Below are positions 28,999 through 38,438 of a stretch of DNA of 64,000 nucleotides, in pieces. Position numbers and translations under genes: made by a program. The stretch is from Actinomyces oris. GTDB taxonomy: Bacteria; Actinomycetota; Actinomycetes; Actinomycetales; Actinomycetaceae. The stretch is taken from assembly GCF_001937665.1 (NCBI RefSeq), contig NZ_MSKL01000008.1, forward strand, positions 98,123-162,122, given 5' to 3'. Under the pieces are notes generated by a model. The model was given only the letters and a program-made list of their open reading frames with translations, had not been told where the DNA came from and searched no databases. Each line of letters starts with the position of its first letter. Within the stretch, counting starts at the first letter, position 1.

Positions 28999-30444
28999 TC
29001 ACACCCCGATGGGAAGATCGGTTGCCGAACGCTCCATGCTCTCCAGGAGTGCATCGATGCGCTCGTCCACGGCGCAGAAGGGATCACTCAGGGTAACAGG
29101 TGAGCAGACTCCGTCGTCGAGTCGAATGCCCACCCAGTCGACACTCACGTCGCAGCGCAGATCCTCGGCCTTGGCGACGACCGCGCCACGCAGGCGTGCA
29201 CGCGTTGTCGCGGGCGGGGTGTCCACCGCCCGGCGGCAGGTCTCATCGTCAACGAATCGGCGCAGGAGACCGGCGCTCTCCAGCCGTTGACGCAGTCCTT
29301 GGCCGGGAGAGACGTCGTGGTAGGCGAGGGCCAACCGGGTCGCCCGAGGGTCGGCCAGATCGGTGTTGTGCCGCCGGCAGTAGCGAGTCAGCAGCTGGTG
29401 CTTGACCGCCCAGTCCAGCTCCGTGTCCACGCGCTCGGGCTGCTGCAGGCGGAGGGCCTCGAGCCCCCGTTCCCACAGATCCAGTGCGGCTTCGTGGAGA
29501 GCAGTGATCTCGATGTCTCGTGCAACATGATCGCGTAGACGCCCGAGGTGCTCGGCCTGCATCTCCAACGGTGTGATGGTCCGTCCGTCGGCTCGTTCCA
29601 GGAGCACGCCCGCACTCATGTCATGGCAGGTGTCGCGGATGGCCTTCATGGGGTCGGCCAGGGCCAGGTCACCGAGGTCTCCCCCGTGCTCCAGGTAGTC
29701 CAAGAGCAGGTCCATGGCTGCCACCTTGAGCAGGGTGGATCCCTGAGCGATATTGGAGTCCCCGACGATGACATGCATGCGCCGGTAGCGCTCGGCATCG
29801 GCATGCGGCTCGTCCCGGGTGTTGATCAGCGGCCTGGCTCGGGTCGTGGCCGAGGAGACGGCGTCCCGCATCTGGTCGGCCCGCTGGGAGAAGACGTAGC
29901 CCCTGAGCCCGTTGCCTGCGGGGCGCGTTTCCCCGTCCTCTGCGATGTGGCCGGCACCGACGAGGATCTGCCGGGTCACCAGGTGGGGTACGAGAGTACG
30001 GGCATCGTTCCAGAAGTCTCCACGACGGCGCACGAGATAGTTCTCGTGGCACCCGAAGCCGTTGCCCTCGGCATCGCGGTTGTTCTTCAGCAGATGGATC
30101 CGCCCGGGAACACCTGAGGCGGCCAGGCGGGCGTTGGCCTGCTCGGCGAGATCGGCCATGACGAGCTCGCCGGCGCGGTCCTGGGCGAGCACGTCCTCAA
30201 GGCGGTCGCACTCGGCGGTGGCGAACTCGGGGTGGGAGCCCACGTCCAGGTAGAGGCGAGCGCCCCCGCGAGTGAAGACGTTCGAGGAGCGCGAGCGCTG
30301 AACCACGGGTTCGAAGAGCTCACGAGCAGCGTGGTCGGCGTCCATGGGAGGGGGGCCGTCGGTGGCGGGGGCGCAGGTGATGCCGTACTCGGTCTCCACC
30401 CCGATGATGCGCCGAGCCACGGGACGTGAGCCGCTCATGCTCAT
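28999..30444 (-). CDS. pafA: Pup ligase
   Basis: ATP-dependent ligase that attaches the C-terminal Glu of deamidated Pup to lysines of target proteins. It has 481 residues with glutamine-synthetase-like landmarks: RRIIGVETEYGI (metal-binding glutamates), LYLDVGSHPEFATAEC, HLLKNNRDAEGNGFGCHENYL, LINTRDEPHAD and RRMHVIVGDSN. Its ATG (30444) overlaps the stop of pup. Full length. Confidence 0.97.
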   Translation of the reverse strand: MSMSGSRPVARRIIGVETEYGITCAPATDGPPPMDADHAARELFEPVVQRSRSSNVFTRGGARLYLDVGSHPEFATAECDRLEDVLAQDRAGELVMADLAEQANARLAASGVPGRIHLLKNNRDAEGNGFGCHENYLVRRRGDFWNDARTLVPHLVTRQILVGAGHIAEDGETRPAGNGLRGYVFSQRADQMRDAVSSATTRARPLINTRDEPHADAERYRRMHVIVGDSNIAQGSTLLKVAAMDLLLDYLEHGGDLGDLALADPMKAIRDTCHDMSAGVLLERADGRTITPLEMQAEHLGRLRDHVARDIEITALHEAALDLWERGLEALRLQQPERVDTELDWAVKHQLLTRYCRRHNTDLADPRATRLALAYHDVSPGQGLRQRLESAGLLRRFVDDETCRRAVDTPPATTRARLRGAVVAKAEDLRCDVSVDWVGIRLDDGVCSPVTLSDPFCAVDERIDALLESMERSATDLPIGV

Positions 30445-30659
30445 TGGCCGCCCTTCTGGACGAAGCCCTGGACGAAGGCTACGGCGTTGGTCTCAATGAC
30501 CGAGTCGATCTCATCGAGGATGCTGTCAACGTCACTGACCTGTGTGGTCGACGAGGTCTGCTTCCCGGCACTGATCTGCTCGTCAGTGTCCGCGCCAGTG
30601 GTCTCGACGCCGGCGCGACGGACCTGTCCGTGGGACTGACTGGCGTGCTGCGGCGTCAT
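30441..30659 (-). CDS. pup: prokaryotic ubiquitin-like protein
   Basis: Small disordered tagging protein of 72 residues. The C-terminal helix region DSILDEIDSVIETNAVAFVQGF is followed by the terminal GGQ, so Dop must deamidate the last Gln to Glu before ligation. Start ATG 30659 (MTPQHASQSHGQVRR) has GAAGGAG 6 nt upstream. It overlaps pafA by four bases. The proteasome genes prcB and prcA, which usually follow pup, are absent. Confidence 0.97.
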   Translation of the reverse strand: MTPQHASQSHGQVRRAGVETTGADTDEQISAGKQTSSTTQVSDVDSILDEIDSVIETNAVAFVQGFVQKGGQ

Positions 30660-30718
30660 GTGTTGCTCCTTCACTCGTCTTCTCGAGCAGCGCACCGTTG
30701 GTGAGCGCACTGTGAGAG

Positions 30719-32398
30719 TCAGTGTCTCTCAGGTGCCGCCCGGCGACCAATTTCCTCCAGGATGGTCGCCGTCTCATCGGAGCCGACGACCACGTCGTCG
30801 GGCAGGCTCAGACGCGCCAGCTCGGGGGCGCCTGGGACGTCGAGGAGGAGGCAGGTCCAGGAAGCGCCCACGATCTGCGGGTAACGGCGAATGGCGGTTC
30901 CACGGACGGCAGCACGCGTGCCCTCGGGAGGCTCGTCGGCCGCGCGCTGGATCTCCGCATCGGTGACCAGCCGATGGATCCTGCCGGCGGCGTCGAGCTT
31001 GTCGACGACGGAGCGTCCCGGGCGCAGATCGGCCCACTGGATGTCGAGTGCGGCCAGACGGGGGTCGTCCCACCCGGTTCCCGACCGGCGTCGCAGTCCC
31101 TCACAGAGCTCGTACTTGGCGACCCACTCCAGCATCTGTGCAGCCGGACCGGATCCGTCGTGGCGCCACTGCTCGAGGGCGTCAAGGGCCTGCCGCCACA
31201 GAGTCAGCGCACGCCGGGCCTGGGCGTCTTCGGAACGTGTGACGGCCGGGCTGACGGCGTCGAGAAAGGCGCGTTGAATCGCCAGGGCGGTCATGGCCCC
31301 GCCCTGTGTGCGCACTTCATGGGAGAGGGTGGGATCGTGGGAGAGGGCCCAGTGCTCCTCGACGGGGTCGCCGGTGACGGCCAGGGCGCTGAGGCGAGTC
31401 AGAGCCTCCTTGAATCGGCCGGAGCCCGCGGCGTACGCCTGCTCCAGGAACCACAGAAGCAGGTCGGTGGTGGCGACCTTGAGGTAGATGGGAACGTCGA
31501 AGCGGTTGGCGTCGCCATTGATGACGTGGAGGCGGCGCCAGCGGGCATTGTCGGCGTGCGGTTCGTCGCGGGTATTGATGATGGGGCGGTTAAATGTAGT
31601 CTGCAGGCCGATCTCGGACTCGACGTAGTCGGCGCGCTGGCTGATCTGGAATCCGGGACGCTCACTGCGCTGTCCGATCCCGACCCGGCCGGCGCCGACG
31701 ATGACGGGCCTGGTGATGAGGAAGGGGGTGAGGACCGCGGCCAGCTCTTCGAAGGGCACATCGCGCCGCACGAGGTAGTTCTCATGGGCACCGTAGGCCG
31801 CGCCCTTGCCGTCCACGTTGTTCTTGTACAGGACGATCTCCGCCGGCGCCCCGGCCCCATTGTCCCCGTTGTCCAGGACCGTCATGGCGCGCCGGGCGAC
31901 CACCTCACCGGCGCGGTCCCAGACCAGGGCGTCGCGGGGGTTGAGGACCTCGGGTGAGGAGTACTCGGGGTGGGCGTGGTCCACGTAGAAGCGTGCGCCA
32001 TTGACCAGAACCGCCGTCGTCGCCCGGGGCAGCGCCGCCTCGGCGGCACTGGGGCGGGCGCGTGAGCCCCAGGGTGCCGGCGGAGGATCCGCCGGCACCC
32101 CGGCGGCCGCCGGTGGTGCGTCACCCGACGGCGCCGGGCGAGCGGGGTCGTCGGTGAGCTGGCTGGGGTGGGCGGCGGAGCGCCGGAGCCTGCCGCCACG
32201 CAGATCTGCCAGTGGATCCTCCCCCTCGTAGTCCCACCGCGCCGTGGGCACACCGGCGCCGGTGCAGTAGGCCTCCACCACCATGGTGGACAGGACCACG
32301 GGATTGGCGTAGGAGTCGCCCGGGTGCAGAACCCCGAACTCGGTCTCCAGGCCGACGGGACGCGTCACCGGACCGGGCTGAAAGCCGACGTCGTTCAT
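30719..32398 (-). CDS. dop: Pup deamidase/depupylase
   Basis: Converts the C-terminal Gln of Pup to Glu and removes Pup from substrates. It has 559 residues, versus about 500 in mycobacterial Dop. Landmarks: RPVGLETEFGV, RWDYEGEDPLADLRG, FYVDHAHPEYSSPE, LYKNNVDGKGAAYGAHENYL, IINTRDEPHAD, LHVINGDAN. The extra length is a Pro/Ala-rich insert (residues about 85-130) after the DYExExPL segment. ATG 32398 overlaps the stop of arc (ATGA) and has GAGG upstream. A 59-bp gap precedes pup. Confidence 0.96.
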   Translation of the reverse strand: MNDVGFQPGPVTRPVGLETEFGVLHPGDSYANPVVLSTMVVEAYCTGAGVPTARWDYEGEDPLADLRGGRLRRSAAHPSQLTDDPARPAPSGDAPPAAAGVPADPPPAPWGSRARPSAAEAALPRATTAVLVNGARFYVDHAHPEYSSPEVLNPRDALVWDRAGEVVARRAMTVLDNGDNGAGAPAEIVLYKNNVDGKGAAYGAHENYLVRRDVPFEELAAVLTPFLITRPVIVGAGRVGIGQRSERPGFQISQRADYVESEIGLQTTFNRPIINTRDEPHADNARWRRLHVINGDANRFDVPIYLKVATTDLLLWFLEQAYAAGSGRFKEALTRLSALAVTGDPVEEHWALSHDPTLSHEVRTQGGAMTALAIQRAFLDAVSPAVTRSEDAQARRALTLWRQALDALEQWRHDGSGPAAQMLEWVAKYELCEGLRRRSGTGWDDPRLAALDIQWADLRPGRSVVDKLDAAGRIHRLVTDAEIQRAADEPPEGTRAAVRGTAIRRYPQIVGASWTCLLLDVPGAPELARLSLPDDVVVGSDETATILEEIGRRAAPERH

Positions 32399-34086
32399 GT
32401 GCCCTCCTTGCCGAGCCTGCGCACACTGCGGATCTGCGAGGTACGGGCGCCGATGAGCCGAGCCCACCCCTCAGGTGTGGTGGCGCCGGTGATCTCCTCG
32501 TTCTGCCGTGCCTCGGTCTCAACGGCCGAGCGGAGCCTGGCTGCGCTCAGCCCGCCCTCTCCCCCGGCGAGCTCATCCTTGATCGAGGCGGTCTTGGCGC
32601 GAGAGACGATGGCGGCCAGCATGGCGCCACTGGTCAGGTCGGCCAGGTGAAGGACACGAGTGGAGGTACCACTGGCTGCGTGGGCCTCGGTGATCTCCAG
32701 GACGGCAGTGGCCTCGTTGCGGGCGTAGAGGGCCTCGATGACGACTCGGCGCAAGGAGGCGGCGGTGGCCTCGCGGTCTCCCCCGTGAGCCGCGAGCTCT
32801 CCCGGAGCCAGGGGCAGGTCGGCAGTGAGGTGACGGGCGAGGATCTCCTCGGCACCGGCCGCATCGGGCCGGTTGATACGGATCTTCACGTCCAGGCGCC
32901 CGGGGCGCAGAATGGCGGGATCGATCATGTCCTCACGGTTGGAGGCACCGATGATGACGACGTTGCGCAGAGACTCCACGCCGTCGATCTCCGCCAGGAC
33001 CTGGGGCACGATCATGGTCTCGACGTCGGAGGACACGCCGGTGCCGCGTGTGCGGAAGAGGGCCTCCATCTCATCGAAGAAGATGACCACCGGCCGGTCC
33101 TCGGCAGCGGCCTTGCGGGCCTGGTCGAAGATGGCGCGGATCTGCCGCTCGGTCTCACCGACGAACTTGCTCAGCAGCTCGGGGCCCTTGATGTTGAGGA
33201 ACGCGGGCGGGCGCCCTGTGACGCCGGAGGCGTTGGGCGAACCGGCCAGTGAGGTGGCCACGGCCTTGGCGATGAGGGTCTTGCCGCATCCGGGTGGGCC
33301 GTAGAGCAGCAGCCCCTTGGGGGCGCGCAGGCCGTAGGCATGGAAGAGCTCGGGGTGGGTGAAGGGCAGCTCGAGGGCATCGCGGATCTGCTCGATCTGC
33401 GGTCCCAGGCCCCCGATGTCCGTCCAGGAGACATCAGGTGTCTCAGCAACGACGAGCTGCTCGACGCTGGTGCGCTCGATGAGAGTCGTGGCGACATCGG
33501 CGCGCAGATCGGCGGCCAGGGTGTCACCGGGCTTGAGCCCCTCACCGACCCCGGCGATACGGCGAAGAGCCGAGGACAGGGTGAGGATCCGGGTGCCTCC
33601 TGCGCCGGTGGTCACCAGCACGCGGGCATCGTCAAGAGTCTCCTCGAGGGTGACGGCCTCACCGGTCCGGGGCTCAGGAAGAGCGGCGACGACGAGCATC
33701 TGGTCGTTGACCGCCACGAGCCGCCCGACCTGCAGCTCGGTGTCATCGATGCCGGGGTGGACGTGCAGGAGCATCTGACGGCCCGACAGGCTCACGGCGA
33801 CCTCGCGGGCCTGGGTGGCATCTGCAGCGTCTGCAGCCTCCCTCGTGCCGGGAAGACCGGTGAGCAGTCCCAGGGTGACCGGAGGGTGGGTGACGGCGTC
33901 GAGCTGCTGACCGAGCTCGGTGATGCGCTCGCGGGCGGTGCCCAGCGCCGCGACGAGACGCTCGTTCTTGGCCGCCAGGCTGACGGCCTGAGCGCGGGCC
34001 TCACGCAGCTGGTGACTGGTGAAGTCCTTGGCCGGCATCCCCAGTGGCTGAGCCTTGCCGGCGCCGGCCGTGGACGTCTCAGGCAT
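32395..34086 (-). CDS. arc: Pup-binding AAA ATPase (ARC/Mpa)
   Basis: Hexameric unfoldase of about 563 residues. Order: an N-terminal coiled coil that binds Pup (HQLREARAQAVSLAAKNERLVAAL), tandem OB domains, then AAA with Walker A LYGPPGCGKT, Walker B VIFFDEMEALF and RPGRLDVKIRI. The C-terminus is SVRRLGKEGT; the GQYL tail that docks Mpa on the 20S proteasome is missing. Start ATG 34086 overlaps trmI by 8 bp; an earlier ATG at 34110 is possible. Its stop overlaps dop. Confidence 0.95.
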   Translation of the reverse strand: MPETSTAGAGKAQPLGMPAKDFTSHQLREARAQAVSLAAKNERLVAALGTARERITELGQQLDAVTHPPVTLGLLTGLPGTREAADAADATQAREVAVSLSGRQMLLHVHPGIDDTELQVGRLVAVNDQMLVVAALPEPRTGEAVTLEETLDDARVLVTTGAGGTRILTLSSALRRIAGVGEGLKPGDTLAADLRADVATTLIERTSVEQLVVAETPDVSWTDIGGLGPQIEQIRDALELPFTHPELFHAYGLRAPKGLLLYGPPGCGKTLIAKAVATSLAGSPNASGVTGRPPAFLNIKGPELLSKFVGETERQIRAIFDQARKAAAEDRPVVIFFDEMEALFRTRGTGVSSDVETMIVPQVLAEIDGVESLRNVVIIGASNREDMIDPAILRPGRLDVKIRINRPDAAGAEEILARHLTADLPLAPGELAAHGGDREATAASLRRVVIEALYARNEATAVLEITEAHAASGTSTRVLHLADLTSGAMLAAIVSRAKTASIKDELAGGEGGLSAARLRSAVETEARQNEEITGATTPEGWARLIGARTSQIRSVRRLGKEGT

Positions 34087-35179
34087 GGTGAGCGCCGTCC
34101 TGGCCGTCATCCGCGGTCCCGCTCTGAACGGGCGTGGCGTCGGTGGGCTGCTTGGCCCGGCAGTCACGCAGAACGCGGCGGACCTTCTTATCGGTGCTGG
34201 TGCGCTCCTTGACGTCGTCGGGGAGCCAGTAGCCGCCCTCGTCGTAGGCACCGCGGGCGGGCGGACGCTTGCGGGTCAGGGGGCTGGAGCCGGCGGCCAG
34301 GCGGCGGGCGGTCAGGAGGAAGCCGGTGTGCGCCACCATGCGGTGGTCGGGGCGCACGGCGAGCCCGTCGACGTTCCAGGTGCGCACCATGGACTCCCAG
34401 GACTCGGGCTCGGTGAACAACCCGCTGTGACGCAAGGCCTCCACGGTGCGGGAGAGCTGGGTGACGGTGGCCACGTAAGCCAGGAAGAGTCCGCCCGGGG
34501 CCAGGGCTACGGAGGCGGCCTCGACGTTCTCCCAGGGAGCGAGCATGTCCAGGACCACCCGGTCGATGCTGCCCGGTTCCACCCGGGCGGAGACGACGTC
34601 GGCGAAGTCCCCGGTGCGCAGCTCCCAGGCGGGGTGGTGGCGGCCGAACCAGGCGTCCACGTTGGAGGCGGCAATCTGGGCGAAGTCCTCACGGCGCTCG
34701 ATGGACAGCAGGTGGCCGCCCTCCCCGATGGCTGAGAGCAGGTTCATGGTCAGTGCACCGGAGCCGACACCTGCCTCCAGGACGCGGGCACCGGGGAAGA
34801 TATCCCCCAGGGCGATGACCTGACCGGAGTCCTTGGGGTAGACCACCTGCGCGCCGCGGGGCATGGACAGGACGTAGTCGGCCAGGAGGGGGCGCAGCAG
34901 GAGCAGCTCGTGGCCCGTGTCGGTCTCGATGACGGTGCCCTCGTCCATGCCGACCACGTCTCGATGACGGAAGGAACCGCGCACGGACTGGAAGTAGCCG
35001 TGGGGGTCGAGCAGAAAGGTGTTCTTGCGGCCCTTGGTGTCGGTGACCTGGATGCGTTCACCGTAGCGGAAGGGGCCACGGCGACCGGCCTGTCCCAGGA
35101 TCTCCTGGGGGGCCGGGCGCTGGGAGGGCGGTTGCGCTGCGAGGGCATCAGGCTCTGGGGCGGGCTCGTACTGGCTCAT
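34079..35179 (-). CDS. trmI: tRNA (adenine-58-N1)-methyltransferase
   Basis: Tetrameric enzyme making m1A58 in the T loop of tRNAs, 366 residues. SAM motif I is RVLEAGVGSGALTMNLL; motif IV-like DRVVLDMLAPWENVEAA follows. The N-terminal TrmI domain has GERIQVTDTKGRKNTFLLDPHGYFQ. Start ATG 35179 (MSQYEPAPEPD); a GTG two codons earlier is less likely. It heads the pupylation operon, as in mycobacteria. Its last codons overlap the start of arc. Confidence 0.95.
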   Translation of the reverse strand: MSQYEPAPEPDALAAQPPSQRPAPQEILGQAGRRGPFRYGERIQVTDTKGRKNTFLLDPHGYFQSVRGSFRHRDVVGMDEGTVIETDTGHELLLLRPLLADYVLSMPRGAQVVYPKDSGQVIALGDIFPGARVLEAGVGSGALTMNLLSAIGEGGHLLSIERREDFAQIAASNVDAWFGRHHPAWELRTGDFADVVSARVEPGSIDRVVLDMLAPWENVEAASVALAPGGLFLAYVATVTQLSRTVEALRHSGLFTEPESWESMVRTWNVDGLAVRPDHRMVAHTGFLLTARRLAAGSSPLTRKRPPARGAYDEGGYWLPDDVKERTSTDKKVRRVLRDCRAKQPTDATPVQSGTADDGQDGAHHA

Positions 35180-35225
35180 CACCACGCAGTGTAGTCAGGG
35201 CACATGGCACAGCACCCGCGTCGAT

Positions 35226-36101
35226 CTACGGCTCGGCCGGCCGGCGGGCGACGACGGCGACCTGGAGGGGCAGCATGTCGCGCACCGCGGGGTCGGTGAA
35301 ACGGTAGCCGCCCTCGCAAGACTCCATCAGGCCGGGCCAACGGCACCAAGAGCTCACACGGGTCTCGCTCACCTCCTCCAGGACGAGGCCCGCCCTCAGC
35401 AGCGCGGTGAGGATCTCTCCCACCGCGTGGTTCCACTGGTGGCTGCGGGTGTGGGCGATCGGCGCTGCACCTTCAGGCGTCTCCACGTAGGAACCTTCAT
35501 TCTCCCAGGTCATGGGCTCGCGCCTCTGAAAGTAGGGCTCATGGAGGATGAGCCCGTGCGAGGTGTCGTCTCCCACGGCCATGAAGACCGGATGGTCGTC
35601 ACGCAGGACGAGGCGTCCGCCGGGGCGCAGCAGGCAGGCCGCAACGCGTGCCCAGGCGTCGATGTCGGGCAACCAGCACAGGACACCCAGAGTGGTGTAG
35701 ACCAGGTCGAAGTCACCGGTCACGACCTCACGGGCGGCATAGACGTTGGACTCGATCAGCTCGATATGTGCCTCGGCCCGTCGTGCCAGCTCCCGGGCCC
35801 GCTCCAGTGACCGCGGAGACATATCGAGTCCGACGACACGTCGCGCTCCCAGTCGGGCCAGGCTGATGGTGTCGAGTCCCAGGTGGCACTGGAGATGGAT
35901 GACGTCGAGGCCGTCCAGGTCCCCCAGCCGCTCCAGATCATCGGTGACATCCTTCGTGACCGCTGAGGGTGAGGCGAGAAGCTCAGCGATGCCGTAGCCG
36001 GAGGCCTCGTGGAGGGCGGCGCGATCATCCCAGTTGGCGCGGTTGTCGGTGAAGTGGGAGCGGTGCGCGGCACTGGGGTCCAGCTGATTCGGCTCTACCA
36101 T
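35226..36101 (-). CDS. class I SAM-dependent methyltransferase
   Basis: 291 residues. Methyltransferase core: DVIHLQCHLGLDTISLARLGA (motif I variant), VVGLDMSPRSLERA (acidic ribose ligand), FDLVYTTLGVLCWLPD and LLRPGGRLVLRDDHP. The N-terminal HFTDNRANWDDRAALHEAS pattern is typical of a broad actinobacterial methyltransferase group of unknown substrate. It is 46 bp upstream of trmI in the same direction, so it may share the operon. Confidence 0.9.
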   Translation of the reverse strand: MVEPNQLDPSAAHRSHFTDNRANWDDRAALHEASGYGIAELLASPSAVTKDVTDDLERLGDLDGLDVIHLQCHLGLDTISLARLGARRVVGLDMSPRSLERARELARRAEAHIELIESNVYAAREVVTGDFDLVYTTLGVLCWLPDIDAWARVAACLLRPGGRLVLRDDHPVFMAVGDDTSHGLILHEPYFQRREPMTWENEGSYVETPEGAAPIAHTRSHQWNHAVGEILTALLRAGLVLEEVSETRVSSWCRWPGLMESCEGGYRFTDPAVRDMLPLQVAVVARRPAEP

Positions 36102-36148
36102 GACGTTAGCCTAGCCGGGCAGCTGGTCACTTCAGCCGCCGCTGCCTC

Positions 36149-37255
36149 TCAGCGCGCGCCGGTGGGCACCGCGCCGGCCAGGCTCCCCGCGTCCACGAGC
36201 ACCAACCAGCGTGAGACCTCCCGGGCCTGTTTCATGGCGTCGGCGGCCGCCTGCCCGTTCAGGTCAGTCGTCACCGCTGCGGCCGGCAGCACCGTGCAGA
36301 CCTGTCTCGCGGTCACACCGTCCACGGGGGCCGACAGCCCGAGCTCCTTGAGGGCGGCCTCGTCGACCGTGCCGACGAGCTCGGATCCGTCAGCGACGAG
36401 GACGAGTGCGGCTCCCTGTGAAAGCGCTTCACGCACCTGCGACACGGGGGTGTCGGGACCAACGACGCGCATGGGTCGGGCCAGTTCGCGCAGGTCCAGC
36501 TTGGAGGCCGCTCGGGCTCCTCCCCCGAGCTCGAGCACCTGCCAGCTGGAGACCACGATCGATCCACTCACCATGAGCACCAGGACCAGGTTGAAGATGT
36601 CGGGCCGGTGGCCGTAGAGCACGAGTGGGCGCAGGACCCACCACCATACGACGCCGCCGACCACGACCAGCCCGCCCCAGCCGGCAGCCTTGAGGCCGAG
36701 CCTACGGCTGCCGGTCACCTGGACCACGAGCGCCGCCAGGGCGTAGCCGCCGTCGAGGGGAAGACCCGGTAGGGCGTTGAAGACGGCCAGGGCCAGGTTG
36801 ACCAGGGTCACGGCCCACACCGTGAAGGCCACCGGGACCGACAGGGGGACGGATTCCTGCACCAGGGTTCCGATCAGCCACAGGAGCAGGTTGGTGGCAG
36901 GTCCCGACAGGGAGGTGACCAGGTCCTTCCAGGCGTTCCACTCGCGAGCGGGTCCGAAGGATGTGCGCCCGCCCCACAGGTAGAGCTCGTAGCGGGTGGG
37001 GCGCCTGCCCATGAGGGTGCCGGACAGTCCATGGGCGAGCTCGTGCAGCATGACCGATGCCGCAACGCCCAGGACCGTGGAGACCACCACCAGCAGCACC
37101 GTCGTGGTCCCGAAGGCGCCCAGGGCCGCAGAGACCAGTGGGTACCAGCTGCCGGCGATGAGCAGGCCGAGCAGGAGAGAGGTCGGCGAGATGACGACGG
37201 GGGCGCCGCCGATGCGGGCGACGACCCACTCGCCGGTGGATGTGGAGGCAGGCAT
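36149..37255 (-). CDS. M50-family site-2 intramembrane protease with C-terminal CBS-like region
   Basis: 368 residues with about six helices. Zinc site HELAH (HExxH) in VMLHELAHGLSG and the third ligand in NALPGLPLDGG (NxxPxxxLDG) are intact, so it should be active. Residues about 245-360 resemble a pair of CBS domains (TPVSQVREALSQGAALVLVAD). Family members cut membrane proteins such as anti-sigma factors. Start ATG 37255 (MPASTSTGEWVV) is preferred to 37294 since the first residues of the longer form are not family-like. Divergent from the RecB-type nuclease. Confidence 0.9.
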   Translation of the reverse strand: MPASTSTGEWVVARIGGAPVVISPTSLLLGLLIAGSWYPLVSAALGAFGTTTVLLVVVSTVLGVAASVMLHELAHGLSGTLMGRRPTRYELYLWGGRTSFGPAREWNAWKDLVTSLSGPATNLLLWLIGTLVQESVPLSVPVAFTVWAVTLVNLALAVFNALPGLPLDGGYALAALVVQVTGSRRLGLKAAGWGGLVVVGGVVWWWVLRPLVLYGHRPDIFNLVLVLMVSGSIVVSSWQVLELGGGARAASKLDLRELARPMRVVGPDTPVSQVREALSQGAALVLVADGSELVGTVDEAALKELGLSAPVDGVTARQVCTVLPAAAVTTDLNGQAAADAMKQAREVSRWLVLVDAGSLAGAVPTGAR

Positions 37256-37411
37256 GGGCGCGAGCCTAACGCCGTCGGAAGCCGGTTGCCGCATTCACTC
37301 GGGGGCCACAGCCGCGGATGTCTGCGCCGGCGGGCGCGGTCTGTGGAGGAGGGCTCGTCTCCTCCGGCCAGATCCGGCAACACGTCACCTCCTCGCGGTA
37401 GCGTCGTGCCC

Positions 37412-38341
37412 ATGTCCCCCGAGCCGCACTCCGTCTCCAGCTCATCGCCTCAGGCCGGCGTCAGGCCCACCGGTCCGGGCGCCAGTGGTGGTCCGAGAAG
37501 AGGTTCCAGCGGTGGGCACCGCGCAGCCCTGTCCCCCTCCCGAGCCAAGGACTTCATGCAGTGCCCGCTCATGTTCCGTCTGCGCACGGTCGACCGCCTC
37601 CCCGAGCCCGGTTCGCTGGCCACGCACAAGGGCACCGTGGTTCACGGCGTGCTGGAACGTCTCTACGATCTTCCGGCCTCAGATCGCCTCCCTGAGGCGG
37701 CGCTTGAGCTCCTGCCCGGCCAGTGGGCCTCTCACCGAAAGAAGAACCCGGAGGTCATGGACCTGTTCGAGGACACCGGCCAGGTGGAGACGTGGCTGGA
37801 GGAGGCTCGCGGCCTCATCCGCACCTACTTCACCCTGGAGAACCCCCAGCGCCTGGAACCGGCCGAGCGCGAGCTCTTCGTCCAGACCGAGACCGGTGAC
37901 GGTCTGCTCCTGCGGGGCTTCGTGGACCGTCTGGACGTGGCTCCCGACGGCGCCATGCGAGTGGTCGACTACAAGACCGGCCGAAGCCCCGGCACGCGTT
38001 TCATGGAGGAGGCGCTGTTCCAGATGCGCTTCTACGCGCTGGTCCTGTGGCGCCTGCGCGGGCGGGCGCCGGCCCGTCTCCAGCTGGTCTATCTCAAGGA
38101 CGGACGGGTCCTGACTCACGATCCTCGCCTGCCCGAGCTGGAACGGACCGAGACGCGCCTGACGCACCTGTGGGACGAGGTCGAGGACTGCGCTCGCACC
38201 GGCTCCTTCCGCCCCCGCCGCTCCCGGTTGTGCGACTGGTGCGCCTTCCAGGCCCAGTGCCCGCTTTTCGGTGGCAGCACACCGCAGGTGCCCGACGACG
38301 GGATCGCCCGTCTTCTGAGCGCCCGCCGCGCTGCCGCCTGA
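37412..38341 (+). CDS. RecB/Cas4-like PD-(D/E)XK exonuclease
   Basis: 309 residues. Nuclease core: LSPSRAKDFMQCPLMFRL, GTVVHGVLERLY (His), LRGFVDRLDVAPDGAMRVVDYKTG (catalytic Asp and ExK-type DYK) and QMRFYALVLW. The four cysteines for an Fe-S cluster are present (MQCP, then LCDWCAFQAQC), as in Cas4 and AddB. In mycobacteria a homologue lies divergently beside trmI; here the M50 gene and a methyltransferase intervene. Start ATG 37412; the first about 40 residues are low complexity. Confidence 0.92.
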   Translation: MSPEPHSVSSSSPQAGVRPTGPGASGGPRRGSSGGHRAALSPSRAKDFMQCPLMFRLRTVDRLPEPGSLATHKGTVVHGVLERLYDLPASDRLPEAALELLPGQWASHRKKNPEVMDLFEDTGQVETWLEEARGLIRTYFTLENPQRLEPAERELFVQTETGDGLLLRGFVDRLDVAPDGAMRVVDYKTGRSPGTRFMEEALFQMRFYALVLWRLRGRAPARLQLVYLKDGRVLTHDPRLPELERTETRLTHLWDEVEDCARTGSFRPRRSRLCDWCAFQAQCPLFGGSTPQVPDDGIARLLSARRAAA

Positions 38342-38361
38342 TCTCAGCCACCGTCCTGGAA

Positions 38362-38391
38362 TTGCCACGGCGAGAAGCCGTCGGATACAGT
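38362..38391 (+). promoter_or_regulatory. promoter of the leader peptide/tsuA operon
   Basis: TTGCCA (38362-38367), 18-nt spacer, TACAGT (38386-38391). Transcription would start near 38398, about 40 nt before the leader ATG at 38439. Confidence 0.5.
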
Positions 38392-38438
38392 CCGTGGCGG
38401 TTGACAACCGTCACCAACCACTTCCCATGGAGAAGCAC

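Noticed and set aside
35226-36101. Second trmI-like gene
   Set aside because: Lacks the TrmI N-terminal domain and AGVGSGALT motif; it is a general class I methyltransferase.
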